Numbered from the stretch's first letter, positions 1-13,365 are shown. The stretch: DNA of 64,000 bases from Karstenula rhodostoma CBS 690.94 (GCA_010093485.1 MU001512.1:913471-977470), one strand, 5' to 3'. A program made the numbers and translations. The notes: generated from the letters alone by a model not told the origin.

Positions 1-1092
1 CGGCAGAGGAGTTGATGGTGTGCGAAACCAGTTTCTCGGAAAGCAGTAAGCTTCGCATCATCGTGATGGAAAACAATGTATCCGTGAACAAAACCCGGGG
101 ACTCAAGACCTGGGCATGATTTGTACATATGCACCGTTGAGATTGAGCATAGCATCGGAGGCGTTCAAGAGGCGGTTATACATTCGCGAGTGACGCAGGC
201 ATCTGAGCAATCTGGGGCCTAAGTGAGCGTGTCCTTTCGGATGATACCATCAGTTTTCGGCATGGGCGCATATTTCTTTTGGACACGAATTTCCGATCGG
301 GGCGGATGAGGCGCCATTGTGTTTGGGGTTGGATGATTGCAATGTTCTCGTTGGCGATATAATGCATGTAGACATTTGGAGTATTTCCTTCGGAGATGGT
401 GTCGTGGACTGCAATACAAGGACAATTTTTTTAATACCACTGACCTACGTATCGTCCATCCTGGGGTAGCACTGTAATCAAACTCCTGTCCTGTGCCGGT
501 CATTCTTGCTAACCGATGACATCTTCGCGGAGGGTAGGATCGTGCTTTGCCACATTGTCTTGGCTTCAGGAGAAGGAAGGGCCAACAAAGAAAGCGCGGG
601 AGAGTCAATTATTATAGTTTATTGGCAAGATTGTCAAGCCAATCGTTTATGCTACTGTTTGTCTTTCCTCACTTGACAAATTCGTTGGCATTGCGCACTA
701 TATGTACCCCCTTTGTCCAAAATCTATTCGCAGAACGCCAGAGCGCAAGAATATTTTGACATGCTGAGCCATGCAACAGATTCTGCTTACCAGATACGTT
801 ATTTATAGTAAAGGACAAAGCTTTTGTACCGACAGGTACTATAAAAAATCCGTTTCTCGCTACCACATCATACACCCCAACAAATGCACTCGCCACAACA
901 AAGAAGACATATACTCTTTAGTTTAGATAAGTTCGGCAATGGATCCTGCACTGTTCCCCGTTACGGGGTATCTGAACTCAGCACTTTTCACAATTTCAGC
1001 CCTTCTATATATACTAGTCCTCCACACAGCTGCATACAGCTTCACCCTTTACACAAAAGTTCCCACTCCCAATTTCCAGACCAGAGATTAGT
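1..1092. other. 5' flank without a supported gene
   Basis: Only short, mutually overlapping open frames are present and none has recognisable domain content. A minus-strand frame starting with ATG near 130 stays open to the left edge of the window (about 43 residues), so the end of a gene lying outside the window is possible but unproven. A TATA-like stretch (tctatatatacta, about 1005-1017) lies roughly 80 nt upstream of the next gene and probably belongs to its promoter. Confidence 0.4.
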
Positions 1093-2436
1093 ATGAGTTC
1101 AAGCAAGAACATCGTTGAACTGCTAGCCGAATGCTCCTTGGAGGACCGAGAGAAGGAACCTGTCGGGACCAACGCCGACCAAGATGATGAGCTTGTTAGT
1201 CCCGAAATGGATGACAACGACAAGACATACAAATGGGAAGTCACGCTTTTCAATATCGATGAGTTTGAAAAGGAGTTCGGCAACTGGCGAATTTTCACCC
1301 GTAAGTTCCTTCAACAGATCGCACAGAAGAAGGAGGTGGCCGAAACAGCTTTACAGGAAGGCAAAAGGTTGACGCTTCTTCATTGCCCCTCGCACGGGGA
1401 ACCAGAATCTGGTGAGAAATTTGCCGTGGTAGTCATGACCAACAATGGGTTCGACCGCGATGTCAAAGTCAGTGTACGGTATCTATCTCGGGTTGAGCTA
1501 CACCGCGGCTTCCAGCAACTTCGGCATACCTCAAATTCTGTTGAGTTGTTGAGGGATTATAACTTCGATCCTGATATAGACTGGATACAAGTGCCGTATG
1601 TGCTTGATTTTATCAACCGCAATGATGTACAATCTCATAAGAACATGAAAGAGATGGTAGAGTGGCGAAACCAATTACAGCGGACAAAGAAGCTTTGGAA
1701 AGACAGCATAGCTTGCACTGAAGTTAGAGACGCTATCCTCAGTTGTCCGAAAACCGTGCGTATCACACGCATAGTATGCTTCGGGTTGGGTACTCTAACG
1801 CGTCAAGGAAAGGGCTTGGACTTGGACCTCAATCGAGTACTGGAACACTTGATGGTGTTTCAACTTGCCGAAACGCTCGATATCTATCACCTGGAGAAAA
1901 ATTCATCGTCGCCGCCCGTGGAAGTCTTCCTGCAGGATCCTATGTACCAAGAAAAAGATCAACAGCTTCTTCGGGAACTGCGCGAAGGCGTCAAGTCCGT
2001 GGATGACCCACACGGTCTCCTCGCAATCAATCGAGACACCTTGGTGATTGCCGCTTTCGTCCCGAAGGACTTTCCGGTCATGCAAATTATAGCAGATATG
2101 TTTGAGGAAGACCAAGGCCCAGCGGGCTTTTTGATCGACAACATTCGACAGACTGGCACAAACCCTGGGATGTACAAAAGTAATGACCGACTATCACCGC
2201 GTGCAGAGCGTATGTTGAAACATTACTCCAGACCTAAATCGGATCCAAACGATGTTCTCACCTTCAAAAAAAGAAGCTCTGGGCGAGGAGCTTCAAAAGC
2301 AACTTGTGGGAAATACTCGCTATTGGATGGAAGCTATGGAACTTTGCACGCGTATCGATGCACCAGCGTCCGCGGGAGAAACTGTACCCTAGCAGATTTA
2401 TCGATGTACTGGAGGAATAGTTGTGTACTGAACTGA
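1093..2436 (+). CDS. SRR1-like domain protein with probable 1-bp frameshift near the C-terminus
   Basis: The single-exon frame encodes 447 residues. Residues about 217-350 look like an SRR1-like domain: a strand-turn motif IVCFGLGTLT, then a long helix, then VFLQDPMYQEKDQQLLREL, then a hydrophobic strand TLVIAAFVPKDFP. SRR1 proteins are linked to circadian and heme-related regulation in plants and animals; the fungal homologues are uncharacterised. The N-terminal 200 residues are acidic and not recognised. After residue about 391 the open frame becomes Arg/Ser/Cys-rich and unlike the rest. If the run of seven A at 2266-2272 had six A, the frame would continue as FKKEALGEELQKQL and stop at 2390-2392 after about 432 residues, giving a normal helical tail. 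I infer a frameshift, either real or a base-call error. A TATA-like box sits about 80 nt upstream. Confidence 0.7.
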   Translation: MSSSKNIVELLAECSLEDREKEPVGTNADQDDELVSPEMDDNDKTYKWEVTLFNIDEFEKEFGNWRIFTRKFLQQIAQKKEVAETALQEGKRLTLLHCPSHGEPESGEKFAVVVMTNNGFDRDVKVSVRYLSRVELHRGFQQLRHTSNSVELLRDYNFDPDIDWIQVPYVLDFINRNDVQSHKNMKEMVEWRNQLQRTKKLWKDSIACTEVRDAILSCPKTVRITRIVCFGLGTLTRQGKGLDLDLNRVLEHLMVFQLAETLDIYHLEKNSSSPPVEVFLQDPMYQEKDQQLLRELREGVKSVDDPHGLLAINRDTLVIAAFVPKDFPVMQIIADMFEEDQGPAGFLIDNIRQTGTNPGMYKSNDRLSPRAERMLKHYSRPKSDPNDVLTFKKRSSGRGASKATCGKYSLLDGSYGTLHAYRCTSVRGRNCTLADLSMYWRNSCVLN

Positions 2437-2658
2437 GTAGGAACATCGTCTGCACGGCACCGGGGCGCACTGTCTCATGTGCAGACTTATTTATATATGA
2501 TTTTATCCAAGTCTGAATTTATCTAAGTAATGCGTGCATGTGCATCCTGGTGTAGCCTGAGATCTTTTCTACTTCATTTCACGAAGCTTCGCTCTGAACT
2601 TGAACAAGTCAGACCATGCATGCACGCAGCTAATATATACCATAGGCTACCTTACCAG

Positions 2659-3160
2659 ATGACGACGAAGCACAAGACCCAGCATGACACAAAGTTGTTG
2701 CCAATTGTCGCGCCCATCGTGGCCTCCACCTTTGGTACTCTTGTCGCCAGTGCATTACCAAACCCTCAGCACGCCTTGGTCACGATTTTAACGAACTATG
2801 TTATCTAGGGAACTGGCGTATCCCGCACAATCATAGTCCTCACGATCTACTTCCACCTCTTGGCGGTTTACAGGCTTCCGCCTAACGAAGTCATCGTTTC
2901 CGGTTTCCTTCCTTTGGGTTCGATGGGCCAAGGCATGCAGCTTGGTAGGATGTCGATGAAGGTGTTTCCGGAGACGCAGACGTTGCACGTCTCTGCTGGA
3001 AAGGTGCTGTACATTGTCGGCTGCGGTGTAGCGATTGCCATGTGGAAGTTTGGACTTGTTTGGCTTTTCTTCGCACTCGGGGCAGTTCTGGGGAGAGGGA
3101 GGCCAGCAGGATGCTTAGCCATGGGACGGTCCGATAGCTTCAGAATCTTACATGGACAGA
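2659..3160 (+). pseudogene. Relic of a TDT-family transporter (SSU1/malic acid transporter-like)
   Basis: The conceptual frame contains LLPIVAPIVASTFGTLVA, then HALVTILTNYVI-stop-GTGVSRTIIVLTIYFHLLAVYRLPP, then IVSGFLPLGSMGQGMQLG and WKFGLVWLFFALGAVL. This order of membrane segments and the L-P-x-x-x-I-V-S-x-F-L-P-L-G-x-x-G-Q block are typical of the C-terminal third of voltage-dependent anion channel/TDT transporters (sulfite efflux SSU1, malate permease Mae1). An in-frame TAG at 2806-2808 stands where the family normally has Trp before Gly-x-Gly. After about 3110 similarity is lost, and the N-terminal two thirds are missing. A Trp TGG to TAG change equals CpA to TpA on the other strand, compatible with RIP but also with any point mutation. 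No functional product is expected. Confidence 0.65.
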
Positions 3161-3189
3161 TTCCGGGGCGAGGGAGTTTGAGCGTTTAG

Positions 3190-3837
3190 TGTATTTCCAC
3201 GCTACTGCTTATCTTTGGCTATCATCTGATGCTTGGTGCCTTTCGCACGTTGTGGTCGACATCTAGAGCTGCAGTGTCGCCATGTACCTGAGCGTGTAGC
3301 AATAATAGAAATGACAGACTGCTGTTACCGTTCTGTTCGGCTCTCGCTCCAATTTGGCAAGGACATTTCACAAGGCGTTTCGAAGCCGGATACATGCCTG
3401 ATGCAGAGGCGGCGGCGTGGAGGCTGTTTCAGCGCGCAGCTCGGTCGAGGGGCACACGGCGCTCTCGTCCCTGGGGCGGCGGCAAAAGCATGGCGTCGCG
3501 GGCTGGAAGACTGGGGACACGGTGGTAATATCCGCGCATTGGTGAGCAGGCGACCGAACCCAGACGAAGGCGCCGGAAGGAGCACGGGCCCGCGTCCAGG
3601 CAAGCACGGCTTGGCACACTGAGCTCTCACCAGCACCAGCATCATCGCCGCTAGATCCACGGTCGGAGCTCATATAAACCACGTCGCCTTCGCCCCAACT
3701 GCCCCATTCATCTCCACCCATCACCACCACCACAACCCGCCTCTTCAGCGGGCCTCTCACATTTCCCGCGCAGAAGACAGGTTCTGCACATACTCACACT
3801 TTCATTTTCCACCCAGTCCACACATCGCCCGCGCACC
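3190..3837. promoter_or_regulatory. Upstream region of CDC48
   Basis: No gene is supported here. A TATA-like heptamer (atataaa, 3672-3678) lies about 160 nt upstream of the CDC48 start and is followed by a C- and CA-rich leader, common before highly expressed fungal genes. Confidence 0.4.
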
Positions 3838-6521
<2,684 letters not shown>

Positions 6522-7978
6522 ACGGTTACCTCGAGAATTTCCTGGGTTTATCTGTCAGTCTTCAACACGGTTTATGGATCATCACCCTGATGGGTTAATG
6601 TCGGCGCATCTCTTCACACATGGAATGATAGTCTAATTCATGCATGCTGGGCAAGGCACGTTCGCTTTGCTGGCTAGACATGGGGTATTGGTAGTTTGGA
6701 GAGGAGACTGTGTGGAGGGATATGGCTACCGATTTCCAACGAAGAATCCATATGAATATGAAATTGCATGTTTTAGACGTCCCACTTGTGCCCCGGATAT
6801 TTTGCAGTGATGTGTTGCGCATCCATCTTGCCAGAAACACATAGCTATCCATGTGGTAATTGCATATCCGGAACCTCGGGGACACGCCAAAGACGTGAGA
6901 TTCAGGGTAACTCAGGATCTAATACGAGTCTGAATTTGACAAGATGATAGTCTAGCCAGTTCCAGAAGCTCGCGAAGTATCATATTTCATATTTGATAGT
7001 CTAGCCAGAAATGAGAGGAGGATACTTTTTACATGTCGTCCCGGAACATCGGGATCACGGACTTCCACATGCAGATACGAGCAAACACTATCAATGTTCG
7101 AATTCGCATGTGCTGGTAGTATCTACTACCTAAAGCGTCGTGCCACGCTGCTGTGTTACTAACAATACGCTACTATTGCTGTCCGCTTCCTGCTGTACAA
7201 CGAGGCGGCCCCGCTCTGCGTTTCTGAATGATCACCACGATTTCCAACGTCCAGGGACCAGGTTGAGGGCGTGAAGGCTTCTGGTCCAGGTGCTTGGTTT
7301 GGTGGTCTTGATTGTGTCTGCCGATCAAGCTAGCAGCGGTGAGGGCGGTCTATGGATATTGCGTCGTGAAAATGGCCGGAAACAATGGATCGATGCGGAA
7401 GCCAAGACCATGGTATTGGTGTCATTGGATTTGTCGAGTTATGGTACGAACCATGCTACCGACAGGTCATATCATTATTTCTTTCTGCTCTTGGGTTGTT
7501 GGATATCTTCTGTTGGCCGTGGTAACAGCGGGGATAATACACGCCTTTCCGCTGAAGATGGCGGTGCATGCCTGCTCATGGAAGCTAAAAGGTCATCCAT
7601 CTCTCGAAGCCCTAACCCAGAAGATAAAGCATTGTTCAGAATACCGAGTTCGTCCGTTACCAATGGGTTGCTCGGAATGCTCGAGGATCTCGGGTCCATT
7701 AAGCCGCTACATCGATCGTCATGGGTGCGAACAGAGCTTGACATTTGCATGCTTTCGTGTGGCTGTGGTGATTCGTTGAAGCCAATGGTTTGACACAAGC
7801 CTGTCGCTATTGGACCACTCCGTGGAGATCCCGTTGGCAGACCGAAAGAGCCTCCCCCGGGCAATGGATGGACCCCTGAATGCTGGGGAGCTGCTGTTAC
7901 CGGTTCCGTGCGGAGTCTCTTCTTGCGTCATGCCTGGCGAAGACATCAGCAGAGGTTTGCAAGGCCGTGTGCTGCGAA
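6522..7978. other. Intergenic region between CDC48 and the next minus-strand gene
   Basis: The frames here overlap each other on both strands and have no recognisable motif, so I do not call a gene. The region contains the short inserted repeat at 6945-7008, listed separately. The first few hundred bases are probably the CDC48 3' UTR. Confidence 0.4.
6945..7008. repeat. Micro-insertion, copy A: 28-bp core flanked by 15-bp direct repeats
   Basis: The sequence tgatagtctagccag occurs at 6945-6959 and again at 6994-7008. Between them lie 34 bases whose first 28 (6960-6987) are identical, in reverse complement, to 27626-27653. The insert ends in two catattt units (6981-6994, the last t shared with the repeat). 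The direct repeats look like a target-site duplication, and the tail resembles the short tandem tail of a 5'-truncated non-LTR retroposon. Family unknown. Confidence 0.7.
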
Positions 7979-8410
7979 TCACTTTTCCTCAGCAGTGATA
8001 TCGCAGACTTTGTCGAGCTCCTTGAGCACGGCCTTGGCACCCTCCTTGGTCACGCTGGACGGCAGGGCGAGGTTGTAGTCGTCGCTCTCGCTGCTGTGGC
8101 CGTTCACGCCATTGACACCGTTGGCGGCGTCCTTGTTCTTTGCGGCCTGGGTGTCGTGCAGCACCTTGGCTTCGACCTTTTCCATGATTTCGGGAAAGGT
8201 GGCGACGCCCTCGACCCGCAGCAAATGGTTGACGTAGGCCTTGAGGGTGGCCTTGAAGCCGGTGGCTTGCATCTGGTGGTTGAGGGTGTCCTCGATGTTG
8301 CGGATGCCGGTCCCGGAGAGCAGGGCAGCGTAGATGTCGTTGCGAACATGGTCGGGGAGTCGGTCGTGGGCCTGGGAAGAGGTCATGGTGATGGGCTTGG
8401 GGTCGGACAT
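7979..8410 (-). CDS. Small conserved-looking protein of unknown function
   Basis: A single exon encodes 143 residues starting MSDPKPITM, with a plausible start context. Residues about 12-85 form an amphipathic, mostly helical block (DHVRNDIYAALLSG, then TLKAYVNHLLRVEGVATF, then PEIMEKVEAKV). A polar Asn/Gly/Ser linker follows (GVNGVNGHSSESDDY), and the protein ends in a charged helix (GAKAVLKELDKVCDITAEEK). There is no signal peptide or membrane segment. I do not recognise a named family with confidence; the pattern of a short helical interaction domain suggests a nuclear or chromatin-complex subunit, but that is only a guess. It is transcribed divergently from the Ste50-like gene, sharing a 1.1-kb repeat-rich promoter region. 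Confidence 0.65.
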   Translation of the reverse strand: MSDPKPITMTSSQAHDRLPDHVRNDIYAALLSGTGIRNIEDTLNHQMQATGFKATLKAYVNHLLRVEGVATFPEIMEKVEAKVLHDTQAAKNKDAANGVNGVNGHSSESDDYNLALPSSVTKEGAKAVLKELDKVCDITAEEK

Positions 8411-8570
8411 GGGGTGTGGAGTTGAGTGAAGGTGGTGGTGTGTGCGTTCCTGGACGGTCGGCAACGGTGCGATGGGCAACGACGGAAGCGAGGCGGGTCC
8501 CGCTGGTTGGCGTGGGCGAGCCGTCAGGATGCTCGGGCTGCCGATCGCCAGGCGGTGAGGGCGCAGCGGT

Positions 8571-8598
8571 GCAGGTCGCAGGTCGCAGGTCGCAGGTT
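8571..8598. repeat. Tandem heptamer (gcaggtc) array
   Basis: Three perfect units of gcaggtc and one gcaggtt. The same heptamer, in reverse complement, forms the array at 19479-19513. Confidence 0.8.
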
Positions 8599-8709
8599 GC
8601 AGGGCGAGGAATCTGGGCTGCACGGTGCGATGGTTGGCTGTGGACGCAGGCCTTTTCATCCAAGATTGCGTGCCCACCGGCCAGTGGCTAGCGGGCGGCG
8701 TCTGGCGGT

Positions 8710-8758
8710 GGGCTGTGGGCGGTGGGCTGCGGGCTCTGGGCTCTGGACTGTGGGCTCG
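8710..8758. repeat. Imperfect tandem heptamer (gggctst-like) array
   Basis: Seven consecutive 7-base units of the form ggg-c-k-s-t with substitutions only; the 7-bp register is kept throughout. Confidence 0.65.
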
Positions 8759-9532
8759 GGCGGGCTGCTGCAATCGCCAATGTGCAGCAGGCGCGGAGCG
8801 GAGGACAAAGGCGGACAGTGGACACGGACACGCGGTGCATTGGGCATGGAAGCCAATACTTTCGTTGTAGGATATATTATAACATATGATATAGGGGGCT
8901 CGGGGGCAATGCTTGGCTGGCTGCTGGCTGCTGGCTGCTTGCTTGCCGCCGAGGGACACTGCATCCATGATCCATCACGTCGTCTGCTGAAGCCTGCGCG
9001 CCCCAGAAGCCTCCTGCCTGCCTGCCTCCAGCTGTCGTCTGGTGCCGTGCTGCTTGCTAGCCCTCGACCGAACGCGTCCCACAACGCTGTCCGCGCAGAG
9101 CCAGGCAGAGCAGACGCGCAGAGCTCCGTCGTGTGCCGCCGCCCGCCGCCCGCCATCGCAACCACCACCACTACCACCACCACCACGCGCCCACGCGCCC
9201 ACACTCCCACGCTCCCTCCCCGCGCCCGCCCTCGCTACCGGCGCATGCCTATCTGACACAGGCCTTCGAGCGTCGACGTTGCAGCCGCAGCGAGTGCCAG
9301 GCCGCGAAACACGCCTAGTCAATCTCGCTTCGTCTCAGCAGGCCGTGGATGCCCAGCGCGAGAGACGTAGCGCCGGGCCCTCGACGTCGCCATCCATCCA
9401 CGCTCCACCTCCAGCAACACCAACCGCCCGAGTTGGAGGCCTTGGCGCGCCTCCCATCCTCCGCACCGCACCGCACAGCACCGCACCGCACCGTAGCGCC
9501 GCGACCTACGAGCCCTCCCCCGCGTCGCCCCG

Positions 9533-11199
9533 ATGGCATACACGTCCAAGTACCACGACGACTCGGACGAGGACTACGAGGCCAGCGACGAGCACGAGCG
9601 CAGCGTCATCCAGAGCCCCACCCTCCCCGTCGACTACGCAGAGAGCTCGCCCACCTCGTCCGGGCCCATGAGCACCGAGCACACGCCCACCACCTTCACC
9701 CACTCGCGAGACAGCAAGGGCAGCCCCACCGGCCTGATCACCGAGTGGACCAAGGAGCAGGTCGCCGATTTTGTCGCCCGCCTGGGCCTGAAGCAGTATG
9801 CCGACACCTTCATCGGTACGCAGCGCTCAGCGAAGACCCCGACAGCAGCTTGCTAACTGCCTCACAGAGCACGAGTTCTCGGGCGAGGTGCTGGTCGAAG
9901 TCCAGCATGCAGAGCTCAAGGAGATCGGCCTGCACAGCGTGGGCCACCGCCTCACCATCCTCAAGGCCGTCTACGAGATCAAAGTAAAGCAAAACGTGCC
10001 CATCGAGCCAGATCACTATGTCCCGCTGTGTACGCACTCCCGAACCCCCGCATCAGATGCAAGGCCCATGCTAACTGCTCGTAGCCGCGGATACGTCCGC
10101 CCAAGACGCCCCGCCCACACAGGAAGACTTCGCCAAGGTCATACGCGTGGTGCAAGCACGCGACGAGCGGTTGCATGCTAGCGAGATGGAGATACGGCAC
10201 CTCAAAGAGGACCTGAACCGTGTGCTCGAGGACTACAAGAAGCTCCGCGACGAGACCCTTGCCATGGCGCGCGCATACAAAGACAGCCAACAGCCGTTGC
10301 CCACGCCTCACGACCATTCTGTCACGTCGCCTCCGGCTGCAACAGGAGGAGGCGTGGGGAGCAGTCTGTCACGTAAGTTCTCTACCAAGAGACTTTTCCT
10401 TGCCTCCGGCCCGAAGAACCCCTCTCCAACTATTCCGGAAGGGCGCGCCTTGACCGACAACTCGTCCCTCGATCCCTCCGCAGCAGCTCTGGCAGCATCC
10501 TCACACCTCACAGCATCAATTGCAGGCGGCCAGCAGATGTCGCCCAACGCCATTCCGCAGCCCTCTCCTACCTCTCCCGCATATCAGACCAACAACCAGA
10601 ACCGTTCCTACAACTCTCGCAGTGCACACCCAGATCACGATAGTACGCAGAGTTGGTCTCGGGACAACAGCACTTGGTCGGACTCAACAATGACATCAGA
10701 ACGAGCGCGCAATACACCCGCGCCGCCCAGGGCGCCGATGCGGAATGCAGCGCCAACGCCCAACCCTGACGACCGCGATCCTCCACTCTCTGGTGGTACC
10801 ATGAGCTCGACTCCCTCCGCACAGTCATCCTCGACCAATCCGCAAGTCGAAATCTTCAAGTCGTTCCGTGTGTCCATTGACGATCCATGCCACAAAGTTC
10901 TACCTGTTGCACTAAAGAAATATAACATCACGGCCGACTGGCGACAATACGCACTGTACATTGTACATGGCGACCAAGAACGATGCTTGGGCTTAAACGA
11001 GAGGCCCTTGATATTATTTAAGCAGTTAGATAAGGAAGGTCGCAAACCAATGTTCATGCTCCGGAAACACGCAGCCCCTGCTGAAGGCCACGTCAGCACC
11101 GTTGGCGGCAACGATATAAGAAGCGTGGGAGGCGGGACCGGCAGTTTCGGATGGGATGGAAACAATAGAGGGGTCCAATTACCTGGAGGCGTTTTATAG
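9533..11199 (+). CDS. STE50: Ste50-type MAPK adaptor (SAM and RA domains)
   Basis: Three exons (9533-9815, 9868-10029, 10085-11199) encode 519 residues. A SAM domain spans about residues 65-130 (TEWTKEQVADFVARLGLKQYADTFIEHEFSG, then LKEIGLHSVGHRLTILKAVYEIK). A coiled-coil follows (about 165-215), then a long Ser/Pro-rich linker containing LSRKFSTKRLF. A Ras-association domain covers about residues 401-478 (FKSFRVSIDDPCHKVLPVALKKYNI, then RPLILFKQLDKEGRKPMFMLRKH). Ste50 proteins tether the MAPKKK Ste11 to Cdc42 and membrane sensors in pheromone, filamentation and osmotic signalling. The introns are 52 and 55 nt with CTAAC branch sites, and both junctions fall inside codons that splice in frame. 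A Gly-rich tail ends in PGGVL. A possible GTAAGT at 10373 is ignored because reading through it keeps the conserved LSRKFSTKRLF block. Confidence 0.92.
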
Positions 11200-12358
11200 G
11201 ACCTGAACGAAAAGCTCGAGCGACGCCGCAGTTTCTATTCACAGTATATTATATCTATCACCCGCTTAGAGAAGAGGTGGATCAAAGACGGAACAAGACA
11301 ACGCGTTGGATGAGACGACTCACATGCGCAGCGGTTGCAGCATTGCTCTCGCCTTGCATGACTGAAGAGAGATCCAAAGAGTAGTTGAGACAGGATGAGA
11401 AAGAACGCTGCGTACCTACGCAGACAAGGCCTACAACTCGCATCGCGTGTGTTGGGTCTCTTGCAGTGGAGGCCTCTTAACGGCGAGCTACTCTCGGCAA
11501 CTACGATTGTTGGGATGTAAGGGTCGAGCGTTTGTCAGTTCCGTTGTATAGCACCGTTTGGCGTTGATCTTGTTGGTTTTTCTATGGTGGCTCTACCGTG
11601 ACAGCTTCCATCACCATGTTGTCATGTTTGGGAGTTTTATCCATGAGCGTGGCCGGAGATGGGGAGGATATCGTGTTGTACGTGGGAAGCATTTCGGCAT
11701 GATCTACGGGCGTCTTGTTCGAATGATGTGGCGTTCTTGCAGCGCCTTCTCTTCTTGATGGCTTGCATAGCGAAGTCTTTGGCTTGCGAGCAAAAGTTTG
11801 GATTCCATGGGGATGGTGCTTTTCGATTGAGGGAGCAAGATAAGATGGATGTAGATGGGCAACGATGGACTGTCAGATTATGAGGTATCATATACAATAT
11901 CAGCATATTAAGCATCCATATACACGTCCACATATGACCAGTTGCGGGACCCCCACGGATATATGTGGCAGCATGGGTGTGGCAGCCATCGGTTCAAGAT
12001 CAACCTCATCGTGGTGTTGAACCTGCATGGCGGGCCGGGGTATGTAGCCCTAGGGTATGGGGTATGATACATTGTCAAGTCTGGCCGGTGGGGGGCTCAA
12101 CCGTTTACCAGTTCGAGAAGTCGGTCGTCTGCTTGTCTCCTCACACAGGCTAATGTGCACTATCAGCTAAACAAGACGCATTACGTCTGGGTGAAATGCA
12201 GAAGAACGTGGTATTATTGCTGGACTGCGGAGTCGCTCTATACGTTTGTTCAAGCCAGGAAATCAGACTCGAACCATCCACATCTGTTCTACGTCGTCCA
12301 CGAACAACACATCGTACAAATAATCTACAGAAGCTTCGAGAGCTCATCATCGCAATCT
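11200..12358. other. Intergenic region between convergent Ste50-like and Tim17-like genes
   Basis: No supported gene. The AT-richer middle (11,880-11,960) and scattered small frames carry no motifs. It probably contains both 3' UTRs. Confidence 0.45.
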
Positions 12359-13365
12359 TCACTTTTCCTCTTGAGACTCTGTTGGTGTCTCCGCCCTCTT
12401 CTTGTCTTCTATTTCCTTCTCCTTCTTCAGCGCTTCAATGCTGTCCTTTAGCAGCGCTATCTCCACGTCCACCTTCAAGATACGCTCCCTCATCATCTCC
12501 TCGTACTCTTCGTCACTCAAAACTCGCATAGGGCTCCACTTGCTCTTCGCTATCCTCTGCATAAATGTTCCTGCCACTTCACCCTTCTCCTTCATCACCC
12601 TCTCCTCCCTAGCCTTTCCAGACTTCCTTGCATCCAGCCATTCGTAAGCGTGCTGCCCTCCGAATCCAAATAGAGAGAACATGATGGTACCCGGGATAAC
12701 GTTCCGTGGCCCACGGAAAAGGAATCCTAAGCTGAAGCCTGTGGCAGCGCCGGAGATGGTGGACGCGCGGATGCGGTCCGAGTGGGAGGGGCCATGATCC
12801 GGAGGGGGTAGAAGGGGCGCGCCGCGGGTGAGGTTCCACCAGTTTCGCAGGCCTGTGGAATTAAGGATAGAAGTGCGGATACTGAAGAAGGTTGTACCAA
12901 GGGCGAACCATTGGGCGCCCGAGACCAGGGAGAAGAGGACAGGGGTTTGAGTGCGGAGTGTGCCATAGGTCGCACCGACGAGAAGGCCGGGAATAGCTGA
13001 TCATGTTAGTCCGGTTTTATTGATTTAGCAACAACTCAACAGCCGTCCCACGGAAATGGAGATAATGAAGGCTGACGCTTGCAAGACATTGATGGATCGC
13101 GAGCGAGTGCGAAGCATGTGATATCGCTTGGCATGCGCCCATGTCCCTTACTGACGTCCGTCTGCCGAACTCGACACGCAAGCAGCTTTTACCGACAGTT
13201 GCAAAAGCACTGATCATTATTGGGGGATGGTTCTGGAGCAACAATGGCTTGAACTCGATGCAGTAGACGGAATACGGACTCACCAGAGCCGACGCCCATC
13301 AGGGCCCCTCTCTTGGCCACATGGAGGGGATGCGTGACCACAGTCTGGTCAGGCGATGTACTCAT
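12359..13365 (-). CDS. Tim17/Tim22/Tim23-family-like membrane protein
   Basis: Two exons on the minus strand (13365-13284 and 12996-12359) encode 239 residues. The junction restores a codon and gives GSAIPGLLVGATYGTLRTQ. The segments VAKRGALMGVGSAIPGLLVGAT, PVLFSLVSGAQWFALGTTFF, ISGAATGFSLGFLFRGPRNVIPGTIMFSLFGFGG and their spacing, with small-residue GxxxG-like motifs, match the four-helix Tim17/22/23/PMP24 fold found in mitochondrial inner-membrane translocase and related proteins. After the membrane region comes a soluble tail with WSPMRVLSDEEYEEMM and a Lys/Glu-rich coiled coil. The precise subfamily is not certain. The intron is 287 nt, about five times longer than most introns here. The gene is divergent from the eIF4B-like gene, with only 292 nt between the start codons. 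Confidence 0.7.

Larger units (their letters stand above)
8411..9532. promoter_or_regulatory. Divergent promoter region rich in 7-bp tandem repeats
   Basis: This lies between the minus-strand 143-residue gene and the Ste50-like gene. It holds three separate tandem arrays with a 7-bp period: gcaggtc (8571-8598, fourth unit altered), gggctgt-like (8710-8758, seven imperfect units) and ggctgct (8919-8939, three units). A CCA/CAC-rich stretch lies at about 9158-9190. The long open frames across it are low-complexity consequences of the repeats. Confidence 0.6.

Noticed and set aside
7290..7793. Overlapping plus frames after CDC48
   Set aside because: Two different plus frames and one minus frame are open at once, with no motif or splice logic to choose among them.
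8426..9256. 276-residue plus frame in the Ste50 promoter
   Set aside because: Composed of tandem repeat translation (AGRR/TTTT runs) with no domain.
10372..10400. Possible intron donor GTAAGT in the Ste50-like gene
   Set aside because: Splicing there would remove the conserved LSRKFSTKRLF block, and no good acceptor keeps frame.
12255..12295. tRNA B-box-like sequence on the minus strand (ggttcgagtct)
   Set aside because: The flanks cannot form a T stem or acceptor stem, and no A box is present at the right distance.
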